Shown here in pieces: positions 37,601-46,485 of a DNA stretch of 55,806 nucleotides. This DNA comes from Kiritimatiellia bacterium. Its GTDB lineage: Bacteria; Verrucomicrobiota; Kiritimatiellia; UBA8416; JABMPJ01. A program made the translations under genes and the position numbers. The first letter of the stretch is position 1. Each line of letters begins with the position of its first letter. The stretch is from positions 1 to 55,806 of the forward strand of contig JASLOA010000016.1 in the NCBI GenBank assembly GCA_030745755.1, given 5' to 3'. A model generated the notes under the pieces. That model was not told the DNA's origin. It did not search any database and saw nothing but the letters and a program-made list of their open reading frames with translations.

Positions 37601-38431
37601 ATGAAAATCAATACACACCAACTCCTAAGCTGTGCGGTGGCCGCGGCGCGGAAGGCGGGGGATCACGCACTGGCGAACCTGGACCGACGGAGTGAGGCGG
37701 ACGCGATCACTCATCACGACGTGAAGCTGAAGCTCGACGTGGAATGCCAGGCTATCGCCGAAGCCGTTGTACGTGAGGCATTCCCCGACCACGAGATCCT
37801 GGGCGAAGAGGATGACCACGCCGCCATCGCAGCGCCCTCAGAAGAAGAGGGCGTTCTGTGGCCCACGGAGTCGGATGAGACTCTGTGGGTGATTGATCCG
37901 ATTGACGGCACGGTCAATTTCTCGCACGGACTGCCACGCTGGTGCTGCTCGATCGGCGTCCTGCAGGGCGGGCGTCCTGTTGCGGGTGTCGTGTATGCCC
38001 CGGCCCTGGGGCTGTTGTACACGGCCACGTGTGACACTGTCGCGGCCTGCAACGGCGAACCCCTCCATGTTTCAGATACGGACGCGCTGGAGGAATCGAT
38101 TGTCATGACCGGAGTCGATCGCCACAAGAACACCCGTGTGCCGCCGCTGGCGGTTTTCAACGCCATCGCCAACACGGCGCAGCGCCCGCGGATCATGGGA
38201 GTCGCCGCACTGGATATGTGCAGCGTCGCGGCCGGACAGGCCGATGGCTACATGGAAACGGGCATCTTTCTCTGGGATGTCGCCGCGGCCGGGCTCATCG
38301 TCCAACAGGCCGGTGGCCGGACGGAAATCCTCCAACGCGACAACGGCTTCAAACTCCAATTCCTCGCCACGAATGGGCCCATTCACGAGGAGTTGAAGGG
38401 CGTGGTGCTGAAGGCGTTGGGGACAGCGTGA
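37601..38431 (+). CDS. Inositol-1-monophosphatase family protein
   Basis: This is a 276-residue Mg-dependent phosphomonoesterase of the inositol monophosphatase/SuhB fold; substrates may include inositol phosphate or related sugar phosphates. The metal and phosphate site is complete: ILGEED (Glu69, Glu70, Asp71), WVIDPIDGTVNF (Asp99, Asp102, Gly103, Thr104) and FLWDVAAAGLI (Asp226). GGR and LATNG follow near the end. A stretch EEEGVLWPTESDE (81-93) is a small acidic insert. The ATG at 37601 comes eight bases after a 100-bp hairpin repeat and has no clear ribosome site. Both flanks are repeats, so it looks like a single-gene unit. Confidence 0.93.
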   Translation: MKINTHQLLSCAVAAARKAGDHALANLDRRSEADAITHHDVKLKLDVECQAIAEAVVREAFPDHEILGEEDDHAAIAAPSEEEGVLWPTESDETLWVIDPIDGTVNFSHGLPRWCCSIGVLQGGRPVAGVVYAPALGLLYTATCDTVAACNGEPLHVSDTDALEESIVMTGVDRHKNTRVPPLAVFNAIANTAQRPRIMGVAALDMCSVAAGQADGYMETGIFLWDVAAAGLIVQQAGGRTEILQRDNGFKLQFLATNGPIHEELKGVVLKALGTA

Positions 38432-38449
38432 GCATCAGTCCCAGGGCCC

Positions 38450-38509
38450 CCACCCCGCTTGCCGGGGTGGAGCCAGAGATCTCTCGCGCCACCGGGACGA
38501 GCCCGGTGG
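38450..38509. repeat. Paired-hairpin repeat, copy 2
   Basis: CCACCCCGCTTGCCGGGGTGG at 38450-38470 and CCACCGGGACGAGCCCGGTGG at 38489-38509, with an 18-bp spacer containing AGAGATCTCTC. It lies between the convergent stops of the monophosphatase and gspG and could fold as a bidirectional terminator. Confidence 0.8.
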
Positions 38510-38558
38510 GGGCGCAGACAAAGCGAAGCGAAGTCGCAGCCACGGTGGGGCGTCCCTG

Positions 38559-39038
38559 CTATTCCACCGCCGCGCTGGAGATGTCGGCATCTTCGCCTTC
38601 ACCGTCGGGTTCACCATCGCCACCGTAGCTGACGATCTCGTAGGCGAAGCCGGGAGGGCCGGGAACGAGGTAGACGTAATCGTTATTCCAAGGGTCTCTC
38701 GGCAGTACGGGTGATTCCATGTAGCCGCCTTCCGGGAACTTCACAGGTTTTGGCTCTGTATCCGACGGCACGCAGAGCGCCCAGAGCCCCTGCCGCTGCG
38801 TGGGATAGCGTCTATTGTCCATGCGGTACATCTGAAGCGCCGTCCGGAACGTCTTGATCTGAACCTCGGCCGCCGCACGGCGTGCCTCACCCGGTCGATG
38901 CGCCACGCTCACTCCCACCACCGTGGCCAGAACCGTAATAATCAAGACCACAACCAGAATCTCCAACAACGTGAAACCCGCGCGACTTGTTCTCAAGACA
39001 TCCCCCGTTCGTAGTTCGATTGTTCGGCTGTTCGTCAT
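38559..39038 (-). CDS. gspG: Type II secretion major pseudopilin GspG-like
   Basis: This is a pseudopilin that builds the type II secretion pseudopilus after processing by a prepilin peptidase. The cleavage motif is AG-FTLLE (Gly21/Phe22, Glu26 at +5), followed by the hydrophobic ILVVVLIITVLATVVGVSVA helix start. The C-terminal domain has the GspG signature: ALQMYRMDNRRYPTQRQGL, DPWNNDYVYLVPGP and a calcium-site-like YGGDGEPDGEGEDAD tail. It is 159 residues from the ATG at 39038, but the first 14 codons are a GAACAGCCG-type repeat and there is no ribosome site. A TTG at 38996, after GGGGGA, would give a normal short leader (MRTSRAG). No other type II secretion genes are nearby. It follows polB by 10 bp. 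Confidence 0.88.
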   Translation of the reverse strand: MTNSRTIELRTGDVLRTSRAGFTLLEILVVVLIITVLATVVGVSVAHRPGEARRAAAEVQIKTFRTALQMYRMDNRRYPTQRQGLWALCVPSDTEPKPVKFPEGGYMESPVLPRDPWNNDYVYLVPGPPGFAYEIVSYGGDGEPDGEGEDADISSAAVE

Positions 39039-39053
39039 TCGGCTGTTCCTAAA
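39004..39053. repeat. GAACAGCCG-family repeat across the polB stop/gspG start
   Basis: TTCGTAGTTCGATTGTTCGG and CTGTTCGTCATTCGGCTGTTC: a chain of CGGCTGTTC units, also present at 52051-52216 and as a fragment at 28508. It overlaps the annotated gspG start and runs into the last codons of polB. Confidence 0.6.
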
Positions 39054-41295
39054 AGAGCTCCCCCTGCTGCTCCATCGTATCCGGCACCCCGAATTTCTTG
39101 CACAGTGCTGCCAACTTCGCCAGATAATAAACGACGTTTTCGTCGCGCTGGGTGGGATCCCACTCCGAGAGCAGCTTGGCAGCCGCGTGCGCGGCCACAC
39201 TCTTCTTCTCACCGGTGATGTAGTAGGCCACGTAGTCCCCGGCACGGTAGTCGCGGTCGGCCTTCAAGGCCAGCTCGTAGGCCGCGCTACGCGAACGCGC
39301 CCCGCGCCCGATCTTGGCCGCGTAGGCCTTGGGTGATTCCTGCAACATCTCGCGCTTGGCCAGTTTCTCAACCGGCCACTCGCGCTGCTTAAGCCCGCGC
39401 TCGAACGCGTTGCGCAGTGTGGGCAGTTCGCGTTCGCGTCCTTCCAGGCGCAGACGCAGCATCTGTTTCACGAACTCGCGCTGGAACGGTTCGATTCCCC
39501 GCGATTTCAGCGCCGCGCCCTTAATGGTCACTTCGCCATCGTGCGCCAGCAGAGCGTAGTTCTTCATTTTGTAGCTGTACATCGAACGATAGTCACCATC
39601 GAACTCGACATCGATTCCTTCCGGGAGACTGGCCGCAAACTCGTTTCTGAAGGCCTTAAGCTGCTTGGCGCCGCCCTTCTCGGCCAGGCAATCGGCCGGG
39701 GGTACAAAGTAGATACCGTCCGTATCAATCTCAATCGGTTCGGCATCATGGGCATTGAGCCAGTCGATCATCTGCTGCAACAACTCGCGACCGTCGGCGG
39801 TGACGTTCTCGGCCGCATCGAAGTCGCTGAAGCGTGCCTGGCCGAATCCGAGGTAGCCATAGAAGGAGTTGATCAGAATCTTGAATGTCGTCTGCAACGC
39901 ATCGTAGCCGGCACGCTCGCGGGCGTCCTTGGCGGCCAGCATCTTGGCCTTGGACTCGAGCCGAAAGTCGCGCAGCGTCCGGAGCAGACTCAGAAACACC
40001 CCGCAGCTGTCCGACTTCGGCGCCAGCTCGCGCGTCAGCATAAGCGAAGGATAGAGCGACCGCACGTCGCAGTGGTGCACATTCTCGATCACACCGGTCC
40101 TGAACACATCCGTGTAGCCCCCGGCAAACTGGCGTGGTGTGTCGGGGTGCGGGAGCGCATGCCCCTGTCGCAGGTACTCACGAATCATGAGGGCGTCAAC
40201 CTTGGTGGCCGTTCCACGAACACAGATGTTCTGGTAGGAATAGGGCAATGCCTGGGCCTGGACGAAACTGCTCTGAGAAAGCAGCTTACTGATCTCGCGT
40301 GTCTCAACGACATCGTCGTGCACGTAGCGCATCAGCGCATCGGGGTCCTCGTGGTAGAGCGCCGAGATCTTGCTGCCTTCAACGTAGGTCCTATTCGGCG
40401 CGGCGACGCCAAAGTGGACGGCCACATCCTTAAGCCCAAACCCGGATAGCGAGCGGTGCGTCACATCATAGCCATGCACCAGGAACAGCGTATCCACCAC
40501 GTGGCGGCCGAAGATGTTGAAGCGGGTATAGGAGAGCGTGCGCTCCCCGATCGACATGCGACTTGGTCGCGCATCCGGTTCGCTCCCGTCACGTCCCAGC
40601 GTAAGCGGCACCTCGCGATACGCGGCACGAGCCGCGATATAGGGCAGGTCAAAGTTAAAGATATTGTGCCCCTCGATCACGTCCGGGTCGCGCTCCTGCA
40701 CGATCTCCACGAAACGGCGCAGCATGGCCGCCTCATCCATCTCCGTGCCCTTCAGCACCTCGACCCAACCGGTCAGATCCGACAGTGCAATGGCAACAAT
40801 CTCATCCCCTGGCCGTTTCGAGTTACAGAAATCATAGCCGGGCGTCGTGATGCACTCGATATCGACCTGCATGCGCAGGACATCTTCGTCCTGCATGCCA
40901 AGGAAATGGGTCTTACCGGAACGCATGAGATACTGCTGTACCGGATCAGAGGGACACAGAAACGGGGCGCCGGGCTGAGATTGGCTGTAGCCGGTTTCCT
41001 TCGACAGCCAGGATGATGCCTTGGTGCAGGATTTCCAGTCGGAAAAGGTCGCCAGCGTGTTCAGGGGTCCATCACCGTCAAGGGCGGCCTGTTCATACGG
41101 CACCGGACAGGCCTGCAGCGCTGAACCCGCGGCAAAGATGAAGGGCTCGAATGGCTCGTCACGCGAGGTGGTCTGCTTCCCCTCGCGTACGAAAACACGC
41201 ATGGCATCTCCGCCCTGCAAGCCCGGCACCCGCTCGACGGCGACGATCCCTTCTTCGGGGTCGAATCCAAAGAGTATGGCGTTCTGCGTATCCAC
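39049..41295 (-). CDS. Family B DNA polymerase (bacterial PolB/Pol II relative)
   Basis: This is a 748-residue family B polymerase with 3'-5' proofreading. The exonuclease motifs are intact: Exo I VDIEC (Asp145, Glu147), Exo II GHNIFNFDLPYI and Exo III YVHDDVVE. The polymerase motifs are A DVRSLYPSL (Asp410), B KILINSFYG (Lys472-Gly480) and C EIDTDGIYF (Asp524, Asp526, with Gly in place of the usual Ser). It is close to E. coli Pol II in size, but its motifs resemble archaeal-type enzymes. The last five residues are QGELF, which fits the C-terminal sliding-clamp-binding motif (Pol II ends QLGLF, to my knowledge). The GTG start at 41295 overlaps the epimerase stop by one base (TAGTG). A role in repair or translesion synthesis is inferred, since a replicative PolC/DnaE is expected elsewhere. 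Confidence 0.92.
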   Translation of the reverse strand: MDTQNAILFGFDPEEGIVAVERVPGLQGGDAMRVFVREGKQTTSRDEPFEPFIFAAGSALQACPVPYEQAALDGDGPLNTLATFSDWKSCTKASSWLSKETGYSQSQPGAPFLCPSDPVQQYLMRSGKTHFLGMQDEDVLRMQVDIECITTPGYDFCNSKRPGDEIVAIALSDLTGWVEVLKGTEMDEAAMLRRFVEIVQERDPDVIEGHNIFNFDLPYIAARAAYREVPLTLGRDGSEPDARPSRMSIGERTLSYTRFNIFGRHVVDTLFLVHGYDVTHRSLSGFGLKDVAVHFGVAAPNRTYVEGSKISALYHEDPDALMRYVHDDVVETREISKLLSQSSFVQAQALPYSYQNICVRGTATKVDALMIREYLRQGHALPHPDTPRQFAGGYTDVFRTGVIENVHHCDVRSLYPSLMLTRELAPKSDSCGVFLSLLRTLRDFRLESKAKMLAAKDARERAGYDALQTTFKILINSFYGYLGFGQARFSDFDAAENVTADGRELLQQMIDWLNAHDAEPIEIDTDGIYFVPPADCLAEKGGAKQLKAFRNEFAASLPEGIDVEFDGDYRSMYSYKMKNYALLAHDGEVTIKGAALKSRGIEPFQREFVKQMLRLRLEGRERELPTLRNAFERGLKQREWPVEKLAKREMLQESPKAYAAKIGRGARSRSAAYELALKADRDYRAGDYVAYYITGEKKSVAAHAAAKLLSEWDPTQRDENVVYYLAKLAALCKKFGVPDTMEQQGELF

Positions 41296-42227
41296 TATGA
41301 TTCAAGGTAGAATGTTACGGCCTGCTCCAAACCGCCTTCGACGGTGCAGTCCGGCGTCCAGTTAAGGATGGTGCGTGCCCGGGTCGGATCGCCCTGCGAA
41401 TCGCGCACATCGCCGGCACGTGGGTCCACATGCCGTGGCTCGATATCCTTCCCCAACAGGCGCGACAGGATCTTGAACAGATCCAGAATCGATGTTCGAT
41501 CTTCGTAGGCCACGTTGAACACGCCGCCTGCCGCTTCGTCCGGAGCGGTGCAGGCACACAGGTTCGCTTTCACGACATCGGCAACATAGGTGAAATCGCG
41601 TGTCTGGCCGCCGTCACCGTGAATCGTCGGCGACGCATCGTTCTGCAGTGCATCCACGAATAGCGGGATCACGGCCGAGTACTGCGAGTTGGGGTCCTGG
41701 CGCGGACCGAAGACGTTGAAGTAGCGCAGGCAGACGGTCTGCAATCCATAAAGCCGATGGAAGACACGACAGTAGTGCTCGGCGGTCAGCTTCTGAACGG
41801 CGTAGGGCGAGAGCGGCATGGGCGTCATGTCCTCGCGCTTGGGCAGTGTCGGCGTGTTACCGTAGACGGACGAAGACGAGGAGAACACGAAGCGCTTCAC
41901 GCCGGCATCACGCGCGGCCACGAGCATGTTGAGTGTCCCGTCAATATTGGTCCTGTTGGCGCCGATCGGGTCTGTGACCGACCGGATTACCGACGGCAGC
42001 GCACCAAGGTGGAGAACATTCTCAACACCGTCAACGGCACGTTTAGCGGTTGCCTCGTCACACAGGTCGCCTTCAATGAAGTCCACGTCGCCAAGCAGAT
42101 CCTCGATATTCACGCGGCGGCCCGTGGCCAGGTTGTCCAGGAGTCGCACCTCTTTCCCTTCGCCCACAAGGTGACGCACAATATTGGAGCCGATAAACCC
42201 CGCTCCACCGGTTACCAGGTAATCCAT
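41295..42227 (-). CDS. NAD-dependent sugar epimerase (UDP-hexose 4-epimerase-like SDR)
   Basis: This is a 310-residue extended short-chain dehydrogenase acting on nucleotide sugars for surface polysaccharide. The Rossmann motif is VTGGAGFIG (Gly7-Gly13). The catalytic pair is Tyr142-x3-Lys146 (PYAVQK), with the Ser-rich strand FSSSSSVYG ahead of it. Later motifs LRYFNVFGPRQDPNSQYSAV and GDGGQTRDFTYV fit the 4-epimerases for UDP-GlcNAc/UDP-GlcNAcA of the WbpP type; the exact sugar is not certain. The ATG at 42227 is fixed by GGAGGTG four bases upstream. It overlaps polB by one base, and a family 1 repeat separates it from lptD. The polysaccharide exporter at 52.2 kb may belong to the same pathway. 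Confidence 0.9.
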   Translation of the reverse strand: MDYLVTGGAGFIGSNIVRHLVGEGKEVRLLDNLATGRRVNIEDLLGDVDFIEGDLCDEATAKRAVDGVENVLHLGALPSVIRSVTDPIGANRTNIDGTLNMLVAARDAGVKRFVFSSSSSVYGNTPTLPKREDMTPMPLSPYAVQKLTAEHYCRVFHRLYGLQTVCLRYFNVFGPRQDPNSQYSAVIPLFVDALQNDASPTIHGDGGQTRDFTYVADVVKANLCACTAPDEAAGGVFNVAYEDRTSILDLFKILSRLLGKDIEPRHVDPRAGDVRDSQGDPTRARTILNWTPDCTVEGGLEQAVTFYLES

Positions 42228-42283
42228 GCTCACCTCCATACCTATGCCAGACTCTGACACCTTTCGATACAAAACAATAATTC

Positions 42284-42360
42284 TGTCATCCCGAGCGAAG
42301 TCGAGGGATCTCCGCGATGCGGCCTAACGGCCGAGATCCCTCGCTGCGCTCGGGATGACA
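42284..42360. repeat. Family 1 inverted repeat, copy 5
   Basis: TGTCATCCCGAGCGAAGTCG... and ...CTGCGCTCGGGATGACA. A small hairpin GCGGCCTAACGGCC lies between the arms. It sits between lptD's stop and the epimerase start, in the same arrangement as the copy at position 29. Confidence 0.85.
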
Positions 42361-42405
42361 ACGTGTATGGGTTTGTAACAATAAGTTGTAGTGCCTGGTA
42401 TTGCT

Positions 42406-44679
42406 CTATCTGAATCTCATTCTAGTAGACGGAAAAGCCTTGAGCCAGAACTCGATCATGATCCTGTACTCGTCTTCCTGTTCGCTTCCGTCGGAACGCG
42501 TGTAGGCCGGACGAAAATCGCACCCCGTGCGAAGCGTCAGGCAGTCGAAGTCGTGCTGTACATAGCCGCCGGCCGACTCGAGGTCACTGTCTTCGGTGTC
42601 GTAACGGCCGTAGCCCCCGAAACGCCAGGACGGGTTGGGCCGCCAGTCCCCTCTCAGCGTCCAGCGGTTGCTGCTGTCCTTGCGGAAGCGGTTCTCTGCT
42701 GACATGGACCATACCTTCTTGCGCCATAGCCACAGCCGTGTATCGACCCGGCTGAACTCGTCGTCCGGCACATTGTAGCGCGCATCAAGATCTATCCTTA
42801 CACGAGAGAAAGGGGTGATCTCCGCGTCCAGGCGAATATCTTCAATGGGGTCCTCGCCATCATCGACATCCAGTTCGTAGACCGTTCTGATGTCCAGGTC
42901 CACAACGTCGCGGGCCCGGTCCCCCTGCTTGGTCTGCAGCAAGTTCCGCAACCCCAGCACCGCGTAGTGAGCCTCACCCAGCCGGTCGACCCGGTCGAAC
43001 TGATAGAGATCGTCCCGCTCGAGCCCGCTATTGATGACATAGGTGTAGTCGGCGTAGGGCTCGACAATATGTCGTATCGTGTGATCACCTCTGCCCACGT
43101 TGTCCCAAATCCGGAAGGCTTTGAAGGAGACTTCGTGCCCGAACTCATAGAGTGTACGCGTGCCGCTCGGGCCGGCGATTTCCTCTTCCACCACGTCCTG
43201 TACGATACCATTCGTGGTAACGGTCTCTACCACCACCTGTTCGAAGTCCCTGGTCTCCGAATACCAGGTCGCGCGAGCGCCTGTGCGCGGAATCATGTTG
43301 AGAAACCCGAACAGGCGGAAGGGTCGACTGAGTCGGTGATAGGTGTCGCCACGCAGGGCGGACAGGTCGTCGTGCGAACTCTGATCCGAGAATGATAGCT
43401 GCAGGTTTCCTGCGGCGGCATGACCCTCGTAGTAGAGACGGGAGTCGCCAATCTCCTGTCGAAAAATGTCCGCCGACAGCTCGGGCAGGCGCTCAAGAGT
43501 TGAGTAGAATCTATTGAGCCGTTTGCGCACGTTCAGATTGACAAGATACCCCTCTCCACGGCGCGTGTAGATGAAGTAGTTCTCGGGCTCCCTGGCACGC
43601 TTGTACTCCCGCTCGAAGAAGTCCTCCCGCACATCCGGATCGCTGAGGTGATAAGCTTGCAGCAAGGCGTAGCTCTTGCGGCTCGGATAGTACTGGTGCC
43701 GCAGGCGAATACGGTGCCGCTCAGGATCCACCAGGGAGAGCGTCCGGTCTTCCTCGGGCTCCCACGGACGCTTGTCATCAATGAAGTACACCTCGAGGTC
43801 ACCGGACCAGGGGGAGTCCGGCTGATGCCAGCGGAAGTCCTGTCCGAGCCCGAGCCCGCGCATCGTGTAGTAGTCCAGGTGCGTCTCTGTCTTCAGCCAG
43901 GGCCACATTGTGCAGCTATAGTTGGACAGCAGGTACACGCCCAGGCGGCTGTCATAGCCCGGCTGGAACGACCATCCACAGCCGGACTCCTTGAGACTGC
44001 GGAACCAGTACGGCGTGTAGAAACTGGGGACTCGCCCGAAGTACCATACGGCATGACGCGCCTTCATCCATTCGTACGGGGCAATCGTCAGCTCCTTGGC
44101 GCGCACGTGGAAGTGGCGATGCTTGCCTTCAAAACGACAGGTGGTGACCTCTGCATCGTGCAGGACGAAGTGGTTGGTGGAGACCTGTTTCGTGCTGCCG
44201 GCGACCCAATAGAACGGCTTGGTCTCGCCACGTAGCGCGCCGGAGTGGCCTTCGTCCGTCCTGAAGTTGTAGCTCATCTGATCGCCCCTGGTGGCACCGC
44301 TGGGCCGCAACAGCACGACGTTGCCAACGGCCACAGCCTCCTCGGTCTCCATATTGACCTCGACGTAATCGGCCGTGAGGGTATCGGGTCCGTTCAGAAT
44401 GATCACGTTACCGCTGGCTTCAATCCAGCCCGTGTCGCGATCATAGATCAGCTTATCGGCCTTAACATCGATCTCGCCGGGCTGTATCAGCAGGGGCACT
44501 TCAGCCACATCCACGTGGGCGGTAACCGCTCCGGCAGCGGCACGCACCAGTGCTTCGGTCGAGTAGTCGTCGCCGAATTCCAGGCCCGCGCCACCAGGGG
44601 TCTGCGCAGCAGCCGCCACGGCAAACGCACATGCGCACAGTGTGCTTCTGAACGTCACTTGCCACCAGCCACTTGTCAC
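42406..44679 (-). CDS. lptD: LPS-assembly protein LptD
   Basis: LptD is the outer-membrane beta-barrel that inserts lipopolysaccharide into the outer leaflet, working with LptE. It has 757 residues, with a signal peptide (about 1-26, ending AAAAQT) and an N-terminal OstA/LptA-like beta-jellyroll (about 65-170: IDVKADKLIYDRDTGWIEA, ADYVEVNMETEEAVA). A long barrel domain follows, with the conserved FGRVPSFYTPYWF segment and many alternating strands, ending in RMRFR with an aromatic near the C-terminus. The GTG at 44679 is chosen because AGGAG lies six bases upstream, overlapping the rng stop. A GTG eight codons later (VTFRST) is possible. The gene directly follows rng (9-bp gap), making lptD the end of the shape/envelope operon. 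Confidence 0.92.
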   Translation of the reverse strand: MTSGWWQVTFRSTLCACAFAVAAAAQTPGGAGLEFGDDYSTEALVRAAAGAVTAHVDVAEVPLLIQPGEIDVKADKLIYDRDTGWIEASGNVIILNGPDTLTADYVEVNMETEEAVAVGNVVLLRPSGATRGDQMSYNFRTDEGHSGALRGETKPFYWVAGSTKQVSTNHFVLHDAEVTTCRFEGKHRHFHVRAKELTIAPYEWMKARHAVWYFGRVPSFYTPYWFRSLKESGCGWSFQPGYDSRLGVYLLSNYSCTMWPWLKTETHLDYYTMRGLGLGQDFRWHQPDSPWSGDLEVYFIDDKRPWEPEEDRTLSLVDPERHRIRLRHQYYPSRKSYALLQAYHLSDPDVREDFFEREYKRAREPENYFIYTRRGEGYLVNLNVRKRLNRFYSTLERLPELSADIFRQEIGDSRLYYEGHAAAGNLQLSFSDQSSHDDLSALRGDTYHRLSRPFRLFGFLNMIPRTGARATWYSETRDFEQVVVETVTTNGIVQDVVEEEIAGPSGTRTLYEFGHEVSFKAFRIWDNVGRGDHTIRHIVEPYADYTYVINSGLERDDLYQFDRVDRLGEAHYAVLGLRNLLQTKQGDRARDVVDLDIRTVYELDVDDGEDPIEDIRLDAEITPFSRVRIDLDARYNVPDDEFSRVDTRLWLWRKKVWSMSAENRFRKDSSNRWTLRGDWRPNPSWRFGGYGRYDTEDSDLESAGGYVQHDFDCLTLRTGCDFRPAYTRSDGSEQEDEYRIMIEFWLKAFPSTRMRFR

Positions 44680-44688
44680 TTGCCGCTC

Positions 44689-46341
44689 CTAATGATCAAT
44701 AGTCGTATACAGCACATCGCTTGTTTCTGCATCCCGAATCTGGAACGATTCCACGTGGCGGGTAGCGTCGGAGCGGAAGCTCAGGCTACCTTCAAAACGC
44801 GACTGCAGCTCGATAAGGACCTGTTCGTCTTCCTCGCGCAGGCGTTCCAACACGCTGGGATGCACCACGACCTGCAGCTTGAGCGCCTTGCCGCGGTTGA
44901 CCCGCTTACGCATGACCGCCGAGATCTGGCGCTGCACATCCACGCTCATGGCCAGGCCGGACTTCACTTCGCCGCGACCACGACAGTAGGGACACTCGGT
45001 GTAGACCGAAGAAAGGAGACTCTCCTCCGCACGCTGGCGCGTCATTTCCATGATACCCAGGTCCGAGATCTGCAGCACATTGGTCCGGGCGCGGTCGCGT
45101 CTGAGCACCGCCTTCATGGCACGATACACCTGGTTCTGGTGTTTGCGTGATTTCATATCGATCAGGTCGATCACGACCAGGCCGCCGATGTTGCGCAGGC
45201 GTAGCTGCCGTGCGACTTCCTCCACGGCTTCCGTGTTGACTTCCAGGATGGCCTGCTCCTGCGAGCCATGCCCCTTGTGGCGACCGGTATTCACATCGAT
45301 CGCGATCAACGCTTCCGTCTCGTCGAATACCAGGTAGGCGCCCGACCGGAGTGTGACCTTGCGATGGAAGGCGTTGCTGATCTGGGTGTCCACGTTGTAA
45401 TGATCGAAGATCGGCAGCTCACCATTGTACTTCGTGACACGTGAACGGGCGCGGCGCGAGATGGTGCCGGCCATTTTCTTGACCCGCTCGTGCTTCTCGG
45501 GGTTGTCAACCACGATGCGGTCGACATCTTCGGTCAGCCAGTCCCGGATGACCCGTTCCACCAGGTCGGGTTCGTGGTAGACACAGCAGGGCGCCGGCTT
45601 CTCGATAATGTTCTGGCGCAGTTCCTCCCATGAGGCGATCAGCCCACGCATATCGCGCACGAAGGCACGCTTGCTGGTTCCGGATCCTGCGGTGCGCACG
45701 ATCAGGCCCGTATCGGCCGGCGGCTCCAGCCGTGCCAGGACCTTCTTCAAGCGTCCACGCTCCTCGCCATCCGCGATCTTGCGTGACACACCTTTCAGCT
45801 TCGAACCCGGCATCAACACAAGGAAGCGACCAGGAAGACTCAGGCTGGCCGTTACGCGCGGCCCCTTGGTACCGATGGCGCCCTTGGTGACCTGCACCAC
45901 GATCTCGGATCCCGGGGGGAAACGCTGTTCGATTTCCTCGTTGGAGAGCCGCTTGCGCTTGCTTCCGCCACTGCGCCCGCGCCCACGGCCGCGCCGGCCG
46001 CGCCCGCCGCGATTATTGCGACTGTTACGGTTGTCGTTGCGGCGACCCCCTTCCTCACGCTCAAGACGCATGTCGTCATCGGGGAACATATCCCAATAGT
46101 GCAGGAACGCATTCTTCTTGAGCCCGATATTGACGAACGCGGCCTGGAGATCGTGCTCCAGGTTCTGGATACGCCCCTTGAATATGCTGCCCACAATCCG
46201 TTCTTCCGTCGGATGCTCAACCTGGAATTCCTCCAACCGGTCATTCTCGAGGATCGCTACGCGCGTTTCCAGGCTCTCCGCATTGACGATAACTTCACGC
46301 TTCGTCCGGTCCTTCTTCTTCAATCCTAATCCTAATACCAT
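44689..46341 (-). CDS. rng: Ribonuclease E/G family endoribonuclease
   Basis: This endonuclease cuts single-stranded RNA in rRNA and mRNA processing. It has 550 residues, close to RNase G in length and without the RNase E C-terminal scaffold. The N-terminal S1 domain (about 40-170; GSIFKGRIQNLEHDLQAAFV) is interrupted at 91-132 by an Arg/Gly/Asn-rich segment (RGGRGRRGRGRGR). The DNase I-like catalytic site has Asp349 (IAIDVNTG) and Asp392 (VIDLIDM), 43 residues apart as in E. coli RNase E (303/346), and the zinc-link CPYC is at 450-453. The ATG at 46341 has GGAG upstream. Downstream of rodA in an mre cluster is a known setting for rng. The basic insert probably adds RNA contacts. Confidence 0.95.
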   Translation of the reverse strand: MVLGLGLKKKDRTKREVIVNAESLETRVAILENDRLEEFQVEHPTEERIVGSIFKGRIQNLEHDLQAAFVNIGLKKNAFLHYWDMFPDDDMRLEREEGGRRNDNRNSRNNRGGRGRRGRGRGRSGGSKRKRLSNEEIEQRFPPGSEIVVQVTKGAIGTKGPRVTASLSLPGRFLVLMPGSKLKGVSRKIADGEERGRLKKVLARLEPPADTGLIVRTAGSGTSKRAFVRDMRGLIASWEELRQNIIEKPAPCCVYHEPDLVERVIRDWLTEDVDRIVVDNPEKHERVKKMAGTISRRARSRVTKYNGELPIFDHYNVDTQISNAFHRKVTLRSGAYLVFDETEALIAIDVNTGRHKGHGSQEQAILEVNTEAVEEVARQLRLRNIGGLVVIDLIDMKSRKHQNQVYRAMKAVLRRDRARTNVLQISDLGIMEMTRQRAEESLLSSVYTECPYCRGRGEVKSGLAMSVDVQRQISAVMRKRVNRGKALKLQVVVHPSVLERLREEDEQVLIELQSRFEGSLSFRSDATRHVESFQIRDAETSDVLYTTIDH

Positions 46342-46390
46342 CTTTTCTCCCTTTCCTTCTCTCAATTCAAACCCACACAGCAGACCGGAT

Positions 46391-46471
46391 TCACCATGAA
46401 GTGCATGAAGGAAATGAAGGTGCTCAAGACAGCCATTCCCTTCTTCATGTCCTTCATGTCCTTCATGGTGA
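46391..46471. repeat. Imperfect inverted repeat of ATGAAGGA units
   Basis: The left arm TCACCATGAAGTGCATGAAG... and the right arm ...TCCTTCATGTCCTTCATGGTGA consist of near-tandem ATGAAGGA units. It lies between rodA's stop and rng's start. It resembles the MFMSFMS-type translated repeats known as dispersed elements. Confidence 0.65.
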
Positions 46472-46485
46472 CCTCCGTCCCAAAC

